In this document: positions 1 to 7,394 of the stretch, piece after piece
Numbering within the stretch: the first letter of the stretch is position 1
How the letters are laid out: the number at the start of each line of letters is the position of its first letter
From: CAZHDI01 sp964531285
GTDB taxonomy: Bacteria > Pseudomonadota > Alphaproteobacteria > JAJFIK01
DNA: 30,202 nt
Reading direction: 5' to 3'
Assembly: GCA_964531285.1 (NCBI GenBank)
Contig: CAZHDI010000038.1
Location: forward strand, 1-30,202
Notes under the pieces: generated by a model
Told to the model about the DNA's origin: nothing
Seen by the model: only the letters and a program-made list of their open reading frames with translations
The model's database searches: none
Translations under genes and position numbers: made by a program

Positions 1-103
1 AAGGGCCAATGCTCACATGAAGCGCGCTCAAGGCTGTGTTCTATCTGCTTCCGCTCCGCTTGGCCCGAAGGGCCAATGCTCACATGAAGCGCGCTCAAGG
101 CTG
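1..103. repeat. 36-bp direct repeat, two copies
   Basis: Positions 1-36 and 68-103 are identical over 36 bases, separated by 31 unrelated bases, so the period is 67. The second copy is preceded by a short inverted repeat (TTGGCCC at 60-66, GGGCCAA at 70-76). The array may continue to the left of the window. The spacing resembles a CRISPR unit, but two copies, no cas gene and an edge position do not support that. It sits about 100 bp upstream of the lipoprotein gene at 209. Confidence 0.75.
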
Positions 104-208
104 CGCGCGGGCGGCCACCCGCCATACTCTCGGCACAGTCAGGCGCATCTTCGCGGATCGAGCGACCGTCCGAGTCGTGACCGTCATGATGATCCGGAGA
201 CCTGACCG

Positions 209-661
209 ATGCCCCTCGCCCTTCGCCCGCTTGCTCTCATCGCCATCGCCGCCGGCACCCTTGGCCTTGCCGCCTGCGCGGGCCTCGATCCGACGCCGAG
301 CTATGAGGACACCTATGACCGCTCGGTGAGCCGGGAATTGCGGCCCGAGACCAATCCAGAGGGCCTGGCCTATTTCCGCGATGTCTTGGGCGGGCGCACC
401 CTGGTCGGCCTGGAAAGCGACCATGCCGCTTGCGGCGAGTCGGCCCGGGTCGAGGCCAGCGATCTGTCGACCCAGGTGTCGGGCCAGTTGCGGATCGATC
501 AGCGCCGCTTCGAGACCGCCGACGGGCGCCCGCCGGCCGACAAATCCATCTATATCAGCTGCATGAAACAAAAGGGCTGGGACCTCGCCGTGCCCGGCGG
601 CTTGGCCACGACCGCCGTCACCCTGCCGGACGTCACGATCTATCGCGGCGCGGACAGTTGA
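209..661 (+). CDS. small lipoprotein of unknown function
   Basis: A 150-residue protein with an N-terminal hydrophobic stretch ending in a lipobox, L20-A21-A22-C23. It is therefore predicted to be cut by signal peptidase II and lipid-anchored in the cell envelope. The mature part has no transmembrane segment and no domain I recognise. It contains two further cysteines, in the segments DHAACGES and YISCMKQKGW. A C-terminal MKQKGW-like motif in small lipoproteins is common in alphaproteobacterial hypothetical proteins, but it gives no function. The start is supported by a GGAG about 10 bases upstream. The gene stands alone and is followed at once by a palindrome and a strong terminator. Confidence 0.85.
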   Translation: MPLALRPLALIAIAAGTLGLAACAGLDPTPSYEDTYDRSVSRELRPETNPEGLAYFRDVLGGRTLVGLESDHAACGESARVEASDLSTQVSGQLRIDQRRFETADGRPPADKSIYISCMKQKGWDLAVPGGLATTAVTLPDVTIYRGADS

Positions 662-663
662 TT

Positions 664-677
664 TTCCGTATACGGAA
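664..677. repeat. perfect 14-bp palindrome after the stop codon
   Basis: TTCCGTATACGGAA is a perfect palindrome starting 3 bases after the stop of the lipoprotein gene and just before the terminator hairpin. It could be a protein-binding site or an mRNA 3' element. No function can be assigned. Confidence 0.5.
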
Positions 678-680
678 CAC

Positions 681-714
681 GCCCCCGGTGGGCCGGTCCG
701 CCGGGGGCTTTTTT
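681..714 (+). terminator. Rho-independent terminator of the lipoprotein gene
   Basis: GCCCCCGG at 681-688 pairs perfectly with CCGGGGGC at 701-708 and is followed by six T residues at 709-714. Confidence 0.9.
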
Positions 715-800
715 ACAGGCCGCGCGGGCCCGCCCCCGTCATGCTACGCTCTGCCCTGTTGGGCGGCCGGACCGCCCCATCAAACGCGGGAGGGCGCGCC

Positions 801-1199
801 ATGACATTCAACGAGCACATCGCAACACAACCAAGCTGGATTCAAATCTGGCTGCTGATCCTGTCGGTCACGAATCTGGCCGCGGTCATCTTCGCCTTTT
901 TCGACCGGCGCGCCCATTGGGTGCTGACCGCCATGCTCGCGGTCATGATCGTCATGCCCGAGATGTTCGACCGTTTCGGCTATACCCGCATTCTGGGCCT
1001 GACCCATGTGATCTTCTGGACGCCGCTCGTCATATATCTATGGCGCGCGCGTCAGCCCGATGATCTCAAGACCTGGGTCGGACGGTATCTTTATCTCGTC
1101 ATCATCGTGAATGGCATTTCGCTGATCATCGACTACATCGATGTCGCGCGCTTTCTGCTGGGCGATACCGGAACCGTCAATCCCGCCGCCGGCGGATAG
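801..1199 (+). CDS. four-helix integral membrane protein, function unknown
   Basis: A 132-residue protein. Four hydrophobic segments, at about residues 12-34, 38-55, 63-83 and 100-120, predict a small polytopic inner-membrane protein with a short polar C-terminal tail. I see no catalytic motif and do not recognise the family. A longer reading from 741 is possible, but the ATG at 801 is preceded by a good ribosome site (GGGAGGG at 788-794). The extra 20 residues of the longer version look like translated non-coding DNA. The gene is monocistronic, with terminators before and after it. Confidence 0.8.
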   Translation: MTFNEHIATQPSWIQIWLLILSVTNLAAVIFAFFDRRAHWVLTAMLAVMIVMPEMFDRFGYTRILGLTHVIFWTPLVIYLWRARQPDDLKTWVGRYLYLVIIVNGISLIIDYIDVARFLLGDTGTVNPAAGG

Positions 1200-1228
1200 A
1201 TTTTCAAGTCATCTCGAGGCAACGGCGG

Positions 1229-1260
1229 ACGGCGCGGCCCCATGCCCGCGCCGTTTCGTT
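1229..1260 (+). terminator. terminator of the membrane protein gene
   Basis: ACGGCGCGG at 1229-1237 pairs with CCGCGCCGT at 1246-1254, followed by TTCGTTTCG. The T-tract is interrupted, so termination may be partial. Confidence 0.6.
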
Positions 1261-1297
1261 TCGACCACCGTGTCGTTTTATCACCGTATAAAGACGA

Positions 1298-1720
1298 TCA
1301 GACCGCCAGCGCGATCAGATTGCGCACGGCGATCACGATGAGCACTATGCTCGATAGTGAGAACACCAGGAAGCGCATGACCACGATATTCGCCGTCACC
1401 TGAATCACCGAGTGAACCACCCGCAGCGCCACATAGGCCCAGGCAAGGCCGATATTCAGCGGATCGGCAACCCCCACCAGATGCGAATACACGATCAGGG
1501 CATAAAAAACCGTCGGTTGCTCGTGCAGGTGATTGTAGTTGTCGGCGGCGGCCCGGACATGGCTTGGCACTTTGTCGCCATAGGTTCCCGGATGCTTGGC
1601 ATCCTGCGGGTTGATCTTGGCCGCCTGCATGGCGGGGATCCTGCGCATATACATCAGCACCCACATCAGCAGGGTCCAGATGACGAGCGCCAGGATCGGC
1701 GTCAGAATGGTTCCTGTCAT
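1298..1720 (-). CDS. MAPEG family membrane protein
   Basis: A 140-residue integral membrane protein with four hydrophobic segments. It carries the family signature around residues 60-75 (DNYNHLHEQPTVFYAL) and a later RVVHSVIQ segment, both typical of the MAPEG family (membrane-associated proteins in eicosanoid and glutathione metabolism). Members act as trimers in the membrane, and many conjugate or reduce with glutathione. Bacterial members are mostly uncharacterised, so the substrate here is unknown. The start at 1720 is preceded by GAGGGGTGG. The gene is divergent from the DUF1028 gene, and the two share the 155-bp region between them. Confidence 0.9.
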   Translation of the reverse strand: MTGTILTPILALVIWTLLMWVLMYMRRIPAMQAAKINPQDAKHPGTYGDKVPSHVRAAADNYNHLHEQPTVFYALIVYSHLVGVADPLNIGLAWAYVALRVVHSVIQVTANIVVMRFLVFSLSSIVLIVIAVRNLIALAV

Positions 1721-1875
1721 GACGATATTCCACCCCTCGTTGGTCTGTTGCGACAGTCCGGCGATTATAGCCGCGCGCAGGGCCGCCGTCTGCTTGAAGA
1801 TCTCGCCGGGTTACAACCCTTGCAATGGAAAGCGGCATTGCCCATGTTACGATCTGCACGGCCGAAAGGAACCGC

Positions 1876-2739
1876 ATGACTTACTCGATCCTGGGCTTTG
1901 ATCCGGACACGGGCGATATCGGGATCGCGGTGCAGTCCAAGTTCCCCAATGTCGGGGGCCTCGTGCCCTATGCCCGGGCCGATATCGGCGCGGTCGCGAC
2001 GCAAGCCTTCGGCAATCCCCGGCACGCCGAACAGGGCCTCATCCTGATGAGCCAGGGCGCGAGCCCTGAGGAAGCACTCGCCATCCTGTTGCGCGCCGAC
2101 CCGGAGCGGAACCGGCGCCAGGTGGGCCTCATCAACGCCGATGGCGTAACGGCCACGTTCACCGGCGCGGAGGTGCGCGAATGGGGCGGCTGGGCCGGCG
2201 GGCGCACGGGTCGGTTTTGTGTTGCCCAGGGCAATGCGCTTGTGGCCGAGGATGTGGTTCAGGCGATGACCGCCCGGTTCGAGACGACGGACGGCCCCCT
2301 CGCCGAACGGCTGATCACGGCCTTGAGTGCGGGCGAGGCGGCGGGCGGCGAATTGCGCGGTCAGCAGTCGGCCGCGCTGCTGGTGGTCCGGGCCGGGGGT
2401 GGCTATGGCGGGTTCGACGACCGGCTGGTGACCATCTCGATTTACGATCATGCCACGCCGATCGATGAACTCGCCCGCTGTTATCACATCCATGGCCTGA
2501 GCTATTTCCCCAGCGACCCGGCCAATCTGCGGCCCATCGACGGGCGCCTGGCCATCGAACTCAAATGCATCTTGAAGAGTCACGGCTTTTACGACGGGGC
2601 GGTGGACGAGACCTGGGACGAAACCGCCGTGGCCCGGCTGAAGCTTTTCATGGGCTGGGCGAATTACGACAACCGCCTGCGCGACGATGCCCAGATCGAC
2701 CTGGAGGTTCTTGAGGACATGCGCGCCAAATACGCCTGA
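1876..2739 (+). CDS. DUF1028 family protein with C-terminal peptidoglycan-binding-like region
   Basis: A 287-residue protein. Its N terminus (MTYSILGFDPDTGDIGIAVQ, then LVPYARADIGAVATQAF) is the hallmark of the DUF1028 family, whose fold resembles N-terminal nucleophile (Ntn) hydrolases. The residue after the initiator Met is Thr, as expected if the family is a self-activated Ntn enzyme, but no reaction is established. About residues 205-287 (ending in a short LKLFMGWANYDNRLRDD-type segment) match the extra C-terminal region that some members carry, often described as peptidoglycan-binding-like. There is no signal peptide, so the protein is predicted cytosolic. The start at 1876 is chosen for the GAAAGGA at 1864-1870. 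The longer frame from 1825 adds residues with no family similarity. Confidence 0.9.
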   Translation: MTYSILGFDPDTGDIGIAVQSKFPNVGGLVPYARADIGAVATQAFGNPRHAEQGLILMSQGASPEEALAILLRADPERNRRQVGLINADGVTATFTGAEVREWGGWAGGRTGRFCVAQGNALVAEDVVQAMTARFETTDGPLAERLITALSAGEAAGGELRGQQSAALLVVRAGGGYGGFDDRLVTISIYDHATPIDELARCYHIHGLSYFPSDPANLRPIDGRLAIELKCILKSHGFYDGAVDETWDETAVARLKLFMGWANYDNRLRDDAQIDLEVLEDMRAKYA

Positions 2740-2915
2740 TCCCACCCGATCTGCTCCCGATCATGCCCCCATCTCGGCCCCGGCAGCGCTCTTTTGCCCG
2801 GCGTTTCCCCGGCGGGCGAGTGTGATAAGGTGCGCGCCGATTGAGCCGGCAGATCGTATCGGGCGGACATTCCGGTCATCGCGCCGGCGCCGGCCGGAGT
2901 GGGGAGAGGCACAGC

Positions 2916-3551
2916 ATGCGGATCGTCATGACCATCGGGGTCATTCTGCTCGTCATCGTGGTTGGCGGCGTGGCGTTGATTTACGCGTTCCGCGACCCGC
3001 TGCTGCGGCTCGGCATCGAACAAATCGCCTCCGACGCCTCCGGCGCGGCTGTCACCATCGGCGATCTGGAAACCCGGCTGGCGGATGGCGCGGTCCAGGT
3101 GACGGATTTCACGGTGGCCAATCCGGGGGCGTTCACGCCCGGCGTCAACGCCCTTGAGATCCCGGTGATGACCTTGACGATCGCGCCCGAGCAGCCGACC
3201 GAGACAACGGCGCTCTCCTTCGATGAAGTGGCGCTGATCGATCCGGTGATCCGCTACGAGACCAACGGGTCGGGCGTGCTCAACCTCGATGTTCTGGCCC
3301 GCAGCCTGGAGCAATATGACGTCCAGGCCGGCGGCGGCGAGCAATATCTGATCGACCGGCTGGAAGTCGACCAGGGCACGGTGATTCTGGTGGATGCGGG
3401 CGGCGACGAGCGCCCGACCACGCTGCCCGCGTTCAGCGTCGATGGCCTGGGCTATGACGAGGGCGGCCTGTCGGGCACGGCCCTGTCGGCACGGGTTCTG
3501 GATGAGCTGTCGAGCAAAGCGGCCGCGCTGGCGCAGAGCCGCAGCTTCTGA
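2916..3551 (+). CDS. AsmA-like membrane-anchored protein
   Basis: A 211-residue protein with one N-terminal membrane helix (about residues 3-25). It is followed by a segment (IEQIASDASGAAVTIGDLETRLADG...) typical of the start of AsmA/DUF748-type domains, which lie in the periplasm and are implicated in lipid or outer-membrane homeostasis. The rest looks like beta-strand-rich repeats without catalytic motifs. It is much shorter than true AsmA proteins (over 500 residues), so it may be a minimal relative. A start at 2841 is possible, but GGGGAGAGG at 2901-2909 and the immediate hydrophobic helix favour 2916. A hairpin follows the stop. Confidence 0.75.
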   Translation: MRIVMTIGVILLVIVVGGVALIYAFRDPLLRLGIEQIASDASGAAVTIGDLETRLADGAVQVTDFTVANPGAFTPGVNALEIPVMTLTIAPEQPTETTALSFDEVALIDPVIRYETNGSGVLNLDVLARSLEQYDVQAGGGEQYLIDRLEVDQGTVILVDAGGDERPTTLPAFSVDGLGYDEGGLSGTALSARVLDELSSKAAALAQSRSF

Positions 3552-3582
3552 CGCGCCCGCGACATCGCGCAAGCCCAAAAGA

Positions 3583-3619
3583 AAATGGGCTGACCGGCTC
3601 CGCACCGATCAGCCCATTT
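3583..3619. terminator. bidirectional terminator-like hairpin
   Basis: AAATGGGCTGA at 3583-3593 pairs perfectly with TCAGCCCATTT at 3609-3619. Downstream on the plus strand the T-run is short. On the minus strand the stem runs into TTTTCTTTT. It can therefore end the AsmA-like gene and also stop leftward transcripts coming from the dehydrogenase or the structured region at 3741-4000. Confidence 0.7.
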
Positions 3620-4015
3620 GTCCCGGATCGCTAAACCCCAGCGCCCAGGCCCCCCGGCGGACCACTCCACACTGCCAAGCCGCGCATACCCCTGTCGTGC
3701 GCGCGGCTCCCCCGGCCGTCATGGACTTCCGCTGAAAAACCGGTGTGGACGGAAACGGGAGCGGTAGTGAGGTGAAGGGGGTCGCAACGGTAACCACCGC
3801 TCCCGTCCGTGACGTGGCAAGATACGCATTGCCACGACGTCCACGGTTCACAGGTTCGCAAGCCATGTGCCAAAACGGATGAAGGCGGCGCATGTGGGCT
3901 AAGCCCTTGGAAATGCTGGCCTGCCCGAAGGAGTGTTTGACGAGTGGCACGGGCCCGCCGCCAGGAGCCCGCACTTCGCATTGCAAAATGCAACGCAATC
4001 CGCAAATTGCCCGCC
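3620..4015. other. gene-free stretch with strong inverted repeats
   Basis: No credible gene is seen. Minus-strand frames of about 135 residues overlap each other here and look like translated non-coding DNA. The stretch has three inverted repeats: ACGGGAGCGGT at 3755-3765 with ACCGCTCCCGT at 3796-3806; CGTGGCAA at 3813-3820 with TTGCCACG at 3829-3836; and an imperfect stem at 3978-3996. These suggest a structured RNA or a fragment of one, but I cannot assign a family. Confidence 0.4.
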
Positions 4016-4786
4016 TCACATGGCGCTGATGCCACCGTCGATTTTGATTTCGGCGCCGGTGATGAATTTGGATTCGTCCGACGCCAGATAGATCACCGCA
4101 TGGGCCACATCGTCCGGCTCCCCCAGATGGCCGATCGGCACCTGACGGGCGAGCTTGGCATAGGCCGTCTCCTCACCGAACCGCTCGACATATTTGTCGA
4201 GGATCGGCGTTTTGATGAATGTCGGATGCAGTGAGTTAGAACGGATGCCGTAGCCCCGCTTGGCGCAGTGGAGCGCGACCGATTTCGAGAGCATCCACAC
4301 GCCCGCCTTGGCGGAATTATAGGCTGCCATATTGTGCCCGGCGATCAGACCGGCGATCGAGGAGATATTGACGATCGACCCCGGCGCATGGGCCCGCATA
4401 TGCGGCAGCGCATATTTGCACCCCAGGAACACGCTGTCGGTGTCCACGGCATGGGTCCGCTTCCAGCCCTCGAAGGTCTCGTCCTCGACTGACCCGTTGC
4501 CGCCGATGCCGGCATTGTTGACGAGCACATTGAGCCCGCCCAGCGCGTCCACCGCCTGATCGAGCACGCTGATCCACTGAGCCTCGCTGGTCACGTCATG
4601 CTCGAACGCCCAGGCCGAGCCCGGCACGATCCGGTTGATTTCATCCGCCACTTCGGCGACGCGCGGTCCGTTGATATCGGTCAGTGCGACCTTGGCGCCC
4701 TCGCGCGCGAGCATGGCCGCGCTCGCCGCCCCAAGTCCGGACGCCGCGCCGGTCACCAGCGCCATTTTGCCTGCCACCCGTCCCAT
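4016..4786 (-). CDS. short-chain dehydrogenase/reductase (SDR)
   Basis: A 256-residue classical SDR. The cofactor motif TGAASGLG is at residues 12-19. An aspartate at 37, after the second strand, points to NAD rather than NADP. NNAG is at 90-93. The catalytic residues are Ser143, Tyr156 and Lys160 (YNSAK). The C terminus (TGAEIKIDGGISAM) is typical. The family oxidises or reduces alcohol and ketone groups. The sequence resembles cyclic-alcohol and hydroxysteroid dehydrogenases, but the substrate cannot be read from it. A GGGAGGG lies a few bases upstream of the ATG at 4786. The gene stands alone, with gene-free stretches on both sides. Confidence 0.93.
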   Translation of the reverse strand: MGRVAGKMALVTGAASGLGAASAAMLAREGAKVALTDINGPRVAEVADEINRIVPGSAWAFEHDVTSEAQWISVLDQAVDALGGLNVLVNNAGIGGNGSVEDETFEGWKRTHAVDTDSVFLGCKYALPHMRAHAPGSIVNISSIAGLIAGHNMAAYNSAKAGVWMLSKSVALHCAKRGYGIRSNSLHPTFIKTPILDKYVERFGEETAYAKLARQVPIGHLGEPDDVAHAVIYLASDESKFITGAEIKIDGGISAM

Positions 4787-5024
4787 CGTTTCGCCCTCCC
4801 GGCTGCTTTTGGTTTCCTCACGGCCACCAGCTTACCCCAGACCGCGCGGGAGAGCACAGGCTCCCGTCTCGCGCGGCCTGACAGCCGGAGCCGCCCAGCG
4901 CACGGCATTAAGCCTTACGCAAGCCAAGGAGCGTATAACGGACCAACGCAGGCGGACACGACCGGCACAGCGTCTGCTCACGGACAATAGGATCAGGGAT
5001 GATGTTCGGGTGCGTGGAGGGCCG
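4787..5024. other. non-coding region upstream of the dehydrogenase
   Basis: It must contain the promoter of the dehydrogenase (minus strand), but I see no convincing -35/-10 pair. A weak interrupted inverted repeat (GGCTCC at 4859-4864, GGAGCC at 4887-4892) is present. I see no gene. Confidence 0.4.
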
Positions 5025-5233
5025 CCCTCTTGAAGAGGGGGTGCCCGGGCGCGTCTTGGCGGAGGCAGCGCCCGGGCGAGAGAGGGGCCCGGGGAGGTGA
5101 TCAGGGGTTCGTCACCTGCCCCGGGCGTATGCACGATGGGTTGGGTTGGTCTCTACTTTGCCGCCGGGTTGAGAACGGCAAATGGCCGGTTGGGGGGATT
5201 TGGCGTGGAGTGGCCGATACGAGACCCCCATCG
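5025..5233. ncRNA. candidate structured RNA: tandem hairpins
   Basis: Successive inverted repeats fill about 210 bases: CCCTCT 5025-5030 with AGAGGG 5034-5039; GCCCGGGCGC 5043-5052 with GCGCCCGGGC 5068-5077; a 14-bp stem, 5087-5100 with 5112-5126, carrying one bulged base; and CGATGGG 5134-5140 plus GGTCTC 5148-5153 with GAGACC plus CCCATCG at 5221-5233, enclosing TTTGCCG 5157-5163 with CGGCAAA 5176-5182. No open frame fits. The motifs of RNase P, tmRNA and SRP RNA that I know are absent. The strand cannot be told. It could be a small RNA, a leader or a structural part of the adjacent origin-like region. Confidence 0.4.
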
Positions 5234-5539
5234 TACATCTCGTGTGGCAGAACGGATGATCCGTCTACTGCCGAAATTTCTCTGATCCCGGATGACCGCT
5301 CTAGACGTGTCGGTTGAGAGGCGCCGGGACGGTACTCAGATACACAGGCCGAGGATGCTGGCACGTGAAGAGATACTCCTGCTGCCCCCTAAGCGGTAGA
5401 TCGTACCTCTTTCGAGGCAGACCGGGAGCGGCAGCGTTGTGCCGTTGAGAGTGGATCAAGACTGGTAAAACAAACCTTAACGGCGAACCGTGTTGAGTGT
5501 TTACCACCCTTGTGTGATCAGACTGTTCCGCGTTTTTCA

Positions 5540-5760
5540 GACCCTGTCAAACCAAATATTGCAGTTTTTTCAGGATCTTACTCTTCCACAATCGAAGAGA
5601 AGTTAGCCCCAAACCTATCCACAGCCGGGATTGGCCGAAACGGGCGATAATCGCGTCGTTTTTGGGGGCGTGTGGATAAATGCGGAGGCTGCCCAACGCG
5701 GACAATCCGCATTCATCCTTTCCGTCACGACCCGGGAAAATCATTAGGCGATTCGGAGTC
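5540..5760. other. candidate replication origin or DnaA-binding region
   Basis: A perfect DnaA box (TTATCCACA) lies on the minus strand at 5671-5679. CTATCCACA (8 of 9) is at 5615-5623 and TCTTCCACA (7 of 9) at 5582-5590. A further weak match is at 5450-5458. The boxes flank an AT-rich stretch (about 5530-5600, with T- and A-runs) in an otherwise GC-rich window, and there is no gene for several hundred bases on either side. GANTC sites follow directly. Against a main oriC: the usual alphaproteobacterial neighbours (hemE, parAB, dnaA) are not in the window. Confidence 0.45.
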
Positions 5761-5819
5761 GCAGCGTCAATTTTTTAAGCGCAACCCGGATGACTTATCG
5801 AGTCACGAGTTTCTGACTC
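5750..5819. promoter_or_regulatory. cluster of four GANTC (CcrM) sites
   Basis: GATTC at 5750-5754, GAGTC at 5756-5760, GAGTC at 5800-5804 and GACTC at 5815-5819 lie within 70 bases. In Alphaproteobacteria GANTC is methylated by CcrM, and clustered sites mark origins or cell-cycle-controlled promoters. An IHF-like partial match (TCAATTTTTTA, from 5767) lies between them. Confidence 0.5.
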
Positions 5820-5885
5820 AAGGTCATCGCCCCGCTGATGACCCCGCGTCAGATTTGAAACCGGACGCCTGTGCCAATTTGAAAC

Positions 5886-5918
5886 AAAAAGGCCGTGAGC
5901 GGAGAATCCGCTCACGGC
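5886..5918 (-). terminator. terminator of the EF-hand gene
   Basis: GCCGTGAGCGGA at 5892-5903 pairs perfectly with TCCGCTCACGGC at 5907-5918 around a 3-base loop. On the minus strand it is followed by TTTTT (5890-5886). It lies about 50 bases beyond the stop codon at 5971. Confidence 0.92.
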
Positions 5919-5970
5919 AAGTCGCACCGGCCAGGGGTCTGGGAGACCGGCCGGCGAAGATCATAGGCCT

Positions 5971-6435
5971 TTAGTCGCGCTCGCCCTTGGGGCCGTGGCG
6001 GCGGCGCGGCGTCATCTCATCGCCTTCGATGACGCCATTGCCGTCGCTGTCCAGACGGCGGAACATGCGGTCGGTGGGGCGTGCCATTTCATCGGCGGTC
6101 ACCGTGCCGCTGCCGTCGGCGTCGAGCCGCTGAAATCCGTCGACCATGCGCTCACGCATCTTCTGGGTCCAGAGAGCCTCGAATTCATCGAGGCTCAGCG
6201 CGCCGTCGGTGTTGGCGTCGAAATCGTCGAGCGCGGCGGCACGATGGGCTTCGGCCTCCCGGCGGGTGATCTTGCCGTCGTCATTGGTGTCCAGGCGCTC
6301 AAGCATCTGGTGATGCCCGCCGCGCGGACCATGGCCTCGCGCGTCAGCGGTCGTGGCGGCGAAAACCGCTGCGCCCGCCACCAAACCGGTCGCCAGGACC
6401 GCCAGAGCGATGGGGGAAGATGGGGAACGGATCAT
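5971..6435 (-). CDS. exported protein with four EF-hands
   Basis: A 154-residue protein with an N-terminal signal segment (about residues 1-32, ATTADA|RG-like end), so probably periplasmic or secreted. Four canonical calcium-binding loops are visible: D49-E60 (DTNDDGKITRRE), D73-E84 (DANTDGALSLDE), D105-E116 (DADGSGTVTADE) and D129-E140 (DSDGNGVIEGDE). All have acidic residues at positions 1, 3 and 12, except N at position 3 in the first two. A His/Gly/Arg-rich stretch (residues 33-42) precedes the first loop. The ATG at 6435 has GGAG upstream. An upstream in-frame extension looks non-coding. The gene is divergent from the two-component operon at 6675, which suggests shared control in Ca2+ or metal sensing. 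Confidence 0.92.
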   Translation of the reverse strand: MIRSPSSPIALAVLATGLVAGAAVFAATTADARGHGPRGGHHQMLERLDTNDDGKITRREAEAHRAAALDDFDANTDGALSLDEFEALWTQKMRERMVDGFQRLDADGSGTVTADEMARPTDRMFRRLDSDGNGVIEGDEMTPRRRHGPKGERD

Positions 6436-6674
6436 GAGGGATCTCCTTTTCAATCGAGCAAGGCGCACCGGCGGGGATGAGAGGGACGGCCGGCGCCACG
6501 CGACCCAGCTAACCGCCGGCCTGTCGCAGAACGATCCCGCCAAACGGCTTTTCGGTCGCGGCCCATACCAGCGCCCGCCCGTGCGACATGCCGTTACAAA
6601 CGGTCCTGCTCTTGCCCAAAACCCCATGCTAGCGTTCTCCTCGGGCGGCCGGGGATCTCTTGGGATGAACGCGC

Positions 6675-7394
6675 ATGGACACTGCCGATCACATTCTGGT
6701 CGTCGACGATCACCGGGACATTCGGGACTCTCTGGCTCGGCTCCTCAAGGAAGCCGGCTACCGCGTCACTACGGCGGACGGCGCGGCCTCCGCCCGCCGG
6801 CACCTGGCGGCAGGGCGGATCGACTTGATCCTGCTTGACCTGATGATGCCCGGCGAGGACGGCCTGAGCCTGTGCCGCTCCATTGTCGAAAGCCACGCCA
6901 TTCCGACCATCCTGCTGACCGCCCGCATCGAGGATACCGACCGGATCATCGGCCTTGAGATGGGTGCGGACGATTATGTGACCAAACCGTTCAATCCCCG
7001 CGAACTCCTGGCGCGGATCAAGGCGGTGCTCCGGCGGGCCCGCAGCCTGCCGCCTCACCAGCGCCCGCCGGAAACCGAGCGGATCGTCTTCGACGGCTGG
7101 CATCTGGATGTCCCGGCCCGTACGCTCTACAGCCCCGACCGGCTTGCCGTACCGCTGAGCACGGGGGAGTTCCGCCTGCTGATGGCCTTTCTGACCCACC
7201 CGCGCATGGTGCTTACCCGGGATCAGCTTCTGGATCTCACGCAAGGCCGGGAAGCCCAGGCCTTCGACCGCAGCATTGATAATCAGGTCTCGCGCCTGCG
7301 CCGCAAGCTGGCGGACGACCCGAAGACGCCGCACTTCATCAAGACGGTGCGCGGCGGCGGTTATTGCTTCTCTTCCGCGGTCTCCGCGCCATGA
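6675..7394 (+). CDS. OmpR-family response regulator
   Basis: A 239-residue transcription factor. The receiver domain (about residues 5-115) has the acidic pair D11/D12, the phospho-acceptor D55 in LLDLMMPG, T82 and K104. The C-terminal winged-helix domain (about 135-235) ends with the typical RRKLADDP...IKTVRGGGYCF signature. Phosphorylation by the kinase encoded immediately downstream should switch DNA binding. The stop overlaps the start of the kinase (ATGA), which indicates translational coupling. The ribosome site is weak (GGGAT about 8 bases upstream). Likely targets are this operon and the divergent EF-hand gene, but no binding site was identified. Confidence 0.95.
   Translation: MDTADHILVVDDHRDIRDSLARLLKEAGYRVTTADGAASARRHLAAGRIDLILLDLMMPGEDGLSLCRSIVESHAIPTILLTARIEDTDRIIGLEMGADDYVTKPFNPRELLARIKAVLRRARSLPPHQRPPETERIVFDGWHLDVPARTLYSPDRLAVPLSTGEFRLLMAFLTHPRMVLTRDQLLDLTQGREAQAFDRSIDNQVSRLRRKLADDPKTPHFIKTVRGGGYCFSSAVSAP

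Noticed and set aside
1..103. CRISPR array
   Set aside because: Only two repeat copies are visible, no cas gene is present, and the intervening 31 bases resemble ordinary intergenic DNA of the same composition.
3609..4035. Two overlapping minus-strand frames of about 135 residues
   Set aside because: They occupy the same DNA in different frames, lack ribosome sites and similarity to known proteins, and coincide with strong inverted repeats.
5025..5233. RNase P RNA, tmRNA or SRP RNA
   Set aside because: The conserved sequence blocks of these RNAs that I know are absent, although hairpins are abundant.
5030..5974. Several frames of 60-100 residues in the origin-like region
   Set aside because: They overlap hairpins, DnaA boxes and a terminator and show no coding character.
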